NCBI GenBank assembly: GCA_964355525.1
Contig: CAYHDY010000046.1
Location: 1 to 7,493 of the forward strand
Length of the DNA: 7,493 nt
Direction: 5' to 3'
DNA from: XYB2-FULL-45-11 sp964355525
GTDB taxonomy: Bacteria; Patescibacteriota; Patescibacteriia; UBA9934; GWF2-40-263
The notes under the pieces are model-generated. The model searched no databases. It saw only the letters and a list, made by a program, of their open reading frames with translations, and had not been told where the DNA came from. Position numbers and translations under genes: made by a program. Position 1 is the first letter of the stretch, and every line of letters starts with the position of its first letter. This document shows, piece by piece, positions 6,194 to 7,493 of the stretch.

Positions 6194-7493
6194 ATGAATC
6201 GTATGTATTCCTGCACTCACTGCGACGCGCAATCTTCGAAATGGTCCGGCAAATGTCTTGAGTGCGATCATTGGGGAACGATAAAAGAAGAAGCACAACC
6301 CCTCTCCCCGACCCTCCCCCTCGTAAGGGGAGGGAGTGCGCGTGCGAAGGCGAAGGAGAGTACTCCGCTTTCGGAAGTGAAGAATCAGAATGAGCACGTG
6401 CGATTGAAGACGAATGATCCGGAAATCGATCGCGTGATCGGTGGAGGAATCGTGACGGGGTCGCTCACACTTCTGTCTGGAGAACCTGGTATTGGAAAAT
6501 CAACACTCGTTGCCGCGATTGCGTCGAGTATTGCATCGCAAAATCTAACAGTGCTGTATGTGTCGGGCGAAGAATCGGGTGTGCAATTGAAATCGCGGTT
6601 TGATCGTCTCAGTCTCCCCCTTCACAGGGGGGAGATGCAGAAGGGGGCGCTGTCATCGATTCACTTTTTGGAAATGGTTTCACTCGAGGAATTGATCGCG
6701 ACACTTGAAAAAGAAAAACCGGCGCTTGCGATTGTTGATTCCGTGCAAACAATTTATTCGATGTCGATTGATGCAACGGCAGGATCCCCGACGCTTGTGC
6801 GATATGCAACGTCCGCATTACTCGAACTTGCGAAACGAACTGGTATTTCCCTTCTCCTCGTCGGACAAGTGACGAAAGATGGATCGCTTGCAGGACCGAA
6901 GACGCTTGAGCATCTCGTCGATACGGTTCTTTCGCTCACCGGCGATCCGTCGCACGAACTGCGCATTCTTGAAGCGACGAAGAATCGATTTGGTGCGACA
7001 GATGAAGTCGGTGTGTTCGAAATGACAGGCGAAGGATTGAAAGCGGTTGAGAATCCGAGTGCGCGATTTCTTGCCGAACGCGCGAGTGTGCCCGGATCCG
7101 TAATCGCAACCGTACGCGAAGGTTCGAGAATTTTTCTCGTCGAAGTGCAAGCGCTTGTCGAAAAATCCTTTTATGGAAATCCCGTTCGACGTGCGAATGG
7201 AATGGATCAAAATCGTTTACAAATGTTGATCGCGATTTTGTCGAAACGTGCAGGACTTCACCTCGGCGAATCAGATGTATATGTGAATGTGGTTGGCGGA
7301 ATGCAATTGAAAGAGCCTGCATCGGATCTCGCTGTGTGTGCGGCGATCATGAGTGCAGCGAAGAACCGCATCGACACGGAACCGATCGTCTACATCGGCG
7401 AGGTTGGTCTCGGTGGCGAAGTGCGAAACGTGATGGCGGTTGAGAAGCGCGTCGCGGAAGCGAAGCGTGTGGGAATTGAGAAGGCTGTAACAC
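6194..7493 (+). CDS. radA: DNA repair protein RadA (3' partial)
   Basis: RadA (Sms) is a RecA-like ATPase that drives branch migration during recombination and, in some bacteria, transformation. The frame stays open to the window's end (433 codons). Seen: a zinc finger C7-x2-C10-x10-C21-x2-C24; Walker A GEPGIGKST (96-104); SGEES (124-128); Walker B region LAIVDSVQ (178-185); GQVTKDGSLAGPK (224-236); the RadA signature KNRFG (263-267); and most of the Lon-like C-terminal domain (VYVNVVGGMQLKEPASDLAV at 362-381, GEVGLGGEVR). Two hairpin repeats lie in frame: residues 36-50, in the linker after the zinc finger, and about 139-154, between SGEES and Walker B. Neither breaks the gene. The start is ATG 6194, 9 bases after the previous stop; ATG 6203 is an alternative and also keeps the zinc finger. 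No Shine-Dalgarno is seen. GCG, GTG and TCG codons appear more frequent than in the preceding genes. Confidence 0.97.
   Translation, partial: MNRMYSCTHCDAQSSKWSGKCLECDHWGTIKEEAQPLSPTLPLVRGGSARAKAKESTPLSEVKNQNEHVRLKTNDPEIDRVIGGGIVTGSLTLLSGEPGIGKSTLVAAIASSIASQNLTVLYVSGEESGVQLKSRFDRLSLPLHRGEMQKGALSSIHFLEMVSLEELIATLEKEKPALAIVDSVQTIYSMSIDATAGSPTLVRYATSALLELAKRTGISLLLVGQVTKDGSLAGPKTLEHLVDTVLSLTGDPSHELRILEATKNRFGATDEVGVFEMTGEGLKAVENPSARFLAERASVPGSVIATVREGSRIFLVEVQALVEKSFYGNPVRRANGMDQNRLQMLIAILSKRAGLHLGESDVYVNVVGGMQLKEPASDLAVCAAIMSAAKNRIDTEPIVYIGEVGLGGEVRNVMAVEKRVAEAKRVGIEKAVT
6299..6340 (+). repeat. GC-rich palindromic repeat, copy 3 (inside radA)
   Basis: CCCTCCCC (6312-6319) pairs perfectly with GGGGAGGG (6327-6334) around a seven-base loop. 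It has a CCCCTCTCCCC leader and a GAGTGCG tail. It is translated in frame as PLSPTLPLVRGGSA, between the zinc finger and ATPase core of RadA. Copy 2, read on the minus strand, gives the similar peptide PPPTPPVLRGRE, which supports common origin. It shares ACCCTCCCC with copy 1. Confidence 0.85.
6611..6649 (-). repeat. GC-rich palindromic repeat, copy 4 (inside radA, inverted)
   Basis: TCTCCCCC (6613-6620) pairs perfectly with GGGGGAGA (6628-6635) around a seven-base loop, the same stem and loop size as copy 3. The minus strand reads GCCCCCTTC, then TCTCCCCCCTGTG, then AGGGGGAGA; CCCCCTGTG is shared with copy 2. On the coding strand it is in frame and adds about SLPLHRGEMQKGALSS to RadA, where E. 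coli RadA, as I remember it, has a shorter loop. Confidence 0.82.

Noticed and set aside
5680..6194. Two + strand open frames inside the transglycosylase gene
   Set aside because: The SLT motifs and the long continuous frame at 5060-6184 explain this region; the others are shadows.
960..6649. CRISPR array
   Set aside because: The four repeats are palindromic, scattered, in both orientations and imperfect, with no regular spacers.
6609..7322. Four overlapping minus-strand open frames
   Set aside because: They oppose radA, whose motifs are continuous; minus-strand openness follows from its GCG/TCG/CGA-rich codons.
1..7493. Recoded UGA as in Gracilibacteria or Absconditabacteria
   Set aside because: All genes read through without in-frame TGA and end with TAA or TAG; nothing calls for an altered code.

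Overview
The window looks like a piece of a Candidate Phyla Radiation (Patescibacteria) genome. The main reasons are two paralogous proteins with a VirB2/TrbC-like 'T4SS pilin' membrane module, a membrane-anchored beta-propeller and a DsbA-like protein in one compact co-directional cluster, plus the overall look of the proteins. This placement is inference from gene content and was not checked against a database. The genetic code looks standard: genes end in TAA or TAG and no in-frame TGA has to be read through. All recognisable genes are on the + strand. The sequence is a scaffold with two 100-N placeholder gaps.

Layout. (1) 1-956: C-terminal half of a Clp/HSP100 AAA+ unfoldase, probably ClpC-type. 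(2) 957-1064: intergenic segment with two GC-rich hairpin repeats in opposite orientation; the second also supplies the Shine-Dalgarno-like sequence for the next gene. (3) 1065-1624: start and end of one or two membrane protein genes, interrupted by the first gap. (4) 1631-2872: membrane-anchored beta-propeller protein. (5) 2877-3581: membrane-anchored DsbA-like thiol oxidoreductase. (6) 3565-5054: signal peptide, VirB2-like two-helix membrane module and a cysteine-rich NlpC/P60- or CHAP-like domain; the second gap lies near its end. (7) 5060-6184: a paralogue with the same N-terminal module but a lytic transglycosylase domain instead. (8) 6194-7493: radA, running off the window and carrying two more copies of the hairpin repeat inside its reading frame.

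How the genes may work together: genes 3-7 are spaced by a few bases or overlap, and all encode membrane or exported proteins. They read as a cell-envelope machine. Two peptidoglycan-active enzymes are tethered to the membrane by a pilin-like module, the DsbA-like protein probably forms disulfides in their cysteine-rich outer domains, and the propeller may be a scaffold. RadA follows after 9 bases, so a link to DNA transfer or uptake is possible but unproven.

Most notable points: the fusion of VirB2-like and VirB1-like functions in one protein, with a paralogue whose enzyme domain has been swapped; a four-copy palindromic repeat family that occurs both between genes and in frame inside radA; and proof from the sequence that the second gap is an assembly artefact, because the same 55 bases stand on both sides of it.
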